From contig CAMWKY010000143.1 of NCBI GenBank assembly GCA_947174965.1, positions 1 through 5,995 of the forward strand: a DNA stretch of 5,995 nucleotides, read 5' to 3'. Below are positions 5,482 through 5,995 of this stretch, one piece after another (within the stretch, counting starts at the first letter, position 1; every line of letters starts with the position of its first letter). This DNA is from an uncultured Ruminococcus sp. (GTDB taxonomy: Bacteria > Bacillota > Clostridia > Oscillospirales > Ruminococcaceae). The position numbers and the translations under genes were made by a program. Below the pieces are notes generated by a model. The model did no database searches. It saw nothing but the letters and a program-made list of their open reading frames with translations, and was not told the DNA's origin.

Positions 5482-5489
5482 TTGCAACT

Positions 5490-5527
5490 AAAAAAATAAA
5501 CTCCTGCTGATTAACAGCAAGAGTTTA
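5490..5527 (-). terminator. Intrinsic terminator of the minus-strand genes
   Basis: TAAACTCCTGCTG (5497-5509) pairs with CAGCAAGAGTTTA (5515-5527) around an ATTAA loop, with 12 of 13 positions paired and one mismatch. The seven A bases at 5490-5496 become a U-tract on the minus strand, directly after the hairpin, so it ends minus-strand transcription. The minus gene's TAA stop (5525-5527) lies in the stem. On the plus strand no T-tract follows, so it may only weakly stop the replication operon, although it sits where that operon ends. Confidence 0.82.
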
Positions 5528-5914
5528 TGTGAAGAATTTAACATTTGCATTTTGGGCAAGTTTTTTTAATTGACCTTTTGATAATTCGGCTTGTGTATCA
5601 CTTCTATGTATTTCACAATGGAATGGATTATCTTCTAAAGGTTCTTCTTTAACTAAAGCATTAGCATCGCAACAATCTTTAAAAGAAACATCTGCAACGG
5701 CACAAATACTGGCTTTTGTCTGATAAAATCTAACATATAGCTGATTTCGTACTTCTTCGCAATTTCGGTCGGCTTGTCTGTCAACAGAACAACCTCTTTG
5801 GTCTTTAAAAGCAGCAGATGATATTGTTTTTTCCCCATTCTCATTTATTTTTACAAATGTTGGCTGGTCAGGAATTCTTCTGAAAAATCTTTCAACATCT
5901 TTAAATTTAGCCAT
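5525..5914 (-). CDS. Hypothetical protein, 129 aa, on the opposite strand
   Basis: The start is placed at ATG 5914 (MAKFKDVERFF). It overlaps the end of the upstream minus-strand gene by 8 bases and is preceded by GGTGG, about nine bases away. A TTG three codons further upstream is less likely. Visible patterns are VERFFRRIPD (7-16), SSAAFKDQRGCSVDR (32-46), an SICAVADVSF strand (69-78), and EDNPFHCEIHRSD (94-106) with H99, E101 and H103, then a basic C-terminal helix (GQLKKLAQNANV). From memory, this order (RRIP, SSAAFKD-x-SVD, an NPxH segment, then a basic helix) recurs in a widespread family of bacterial hypothetical proteins of about this size. I know of no assigned function. The histidine/acidic cluster might be a binding or catalytic site, which is speculative. 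Confidence 0.83.
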   Translation of the reverse strand: MAKFKDVERFFRRIPDQPTFVKINENGEKTISSAAFKDQRGCSVDRQADRNCEEVRNQLYVRFYQTKASICAVADVSFKDCCDANALVKEEPLEDNPFHCEIHRSDTQAELSKGQLKKLAQNANVKFFT

Positions 5915-5995
5915 AAAATTCAACCACCATTTTTCTCATTTCTGCCACATTGACTTCACATTCAGTTTCTTTATCTGATATTATCTGAAATGCGA
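5907..5995 (-). CDS. C-terminal end of a minus-strand gene (partial)
   Basis: Reading the minus strand from the right edge, one frame stays open for 28 residues (in-frame from base 5993) and stops at TAA 5909-5907. The other two frames stop within about 25 bases. The residues (AFQIISDKETECEVNVAEMR, then KMVVEFYG) look like a normal protein end. It overlaps the start of the 129-residue gene by 8 bases, a coupling typical of paired genes. The rest of the gene lies outside the window and the family cannot be told. Confidence 0.62.
   Translation of the reverse strand, partial: AFQIISDKETECEVNVAEMRKMVVEFYG

Overview
The window looks like the early/replication region of a temperate tailed phage, or the prophage it forms, from a low-to-moderate GC Bacillota host. 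The gut Ruminococcus/Oscillospiraceae group is my inference, from gene content only. Supporting signs are short, tightly packed same-strand genes with overlapping ends, AGGAGG-type ribosome binding sites 5 to 11 bases before nearly every start, and families found almost only in phages: DUF551, DUF3310, Com-like zinc finger, Gp157 and DUF669. No integrase, repressor, structural gene, tRNA or CRISPR is visible.

Region 1 (1-1740, + strand) is a train of small accessory early genes: the tail of an upstream gene, a 61-residue Cys/His-rich protein, an apparent fusion of a zinc-ribbon protein with DUF551, two small unrecognised proteins, a DUF3310 protein, another unrecognised protein and a 45-residue Com-like zinc finger. 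The DUF3310 frame breaks exactly at A AAA AAG. Reading on in the -1 frame restores the expected family C-terminus, so this is either a frameshift site of the dnaX type or a one-base indel.

Region 2 (1741-1942) is the only sizeable non-coding stretch. It holds a near-perfect sigma-A promoter (TTGACA, 18 bases, TGATATAAT), about 60 nt of potentially structured leader, and a very long intrinsic terminator ending just before the RBS of the next gene. The promoter therefore seems to make a free-standing RNA of about 120 nt, or the leader is an attenuator controlling the replication genes. I could not match it to a known RNA family.

Region 3 (1943-5481, + strand) is the DNA replication/recombination cassette: Gp157, a RecA-fold AAA ATPase (possibly Sak4-like) with a C-terminal zinc ribbon, an SF2 DEAD/DEAH-type helicase with a zinc ribbon, a VRR-NUC nuclease, and a DUF669 protein ending in DDDLPF like a bacterial SSB tail. 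Together they plausibly bind, anneal, unwind and cut phage DNA.

Region 4 (5482-5995) switches strand. Two overlapping minus-strand genes, one cut by the window edge, end at a shared terminator facing the replication operon. This opposing two-gene cassette resembles a separately controlled cargo (moron-like) unit; its function is unknown.
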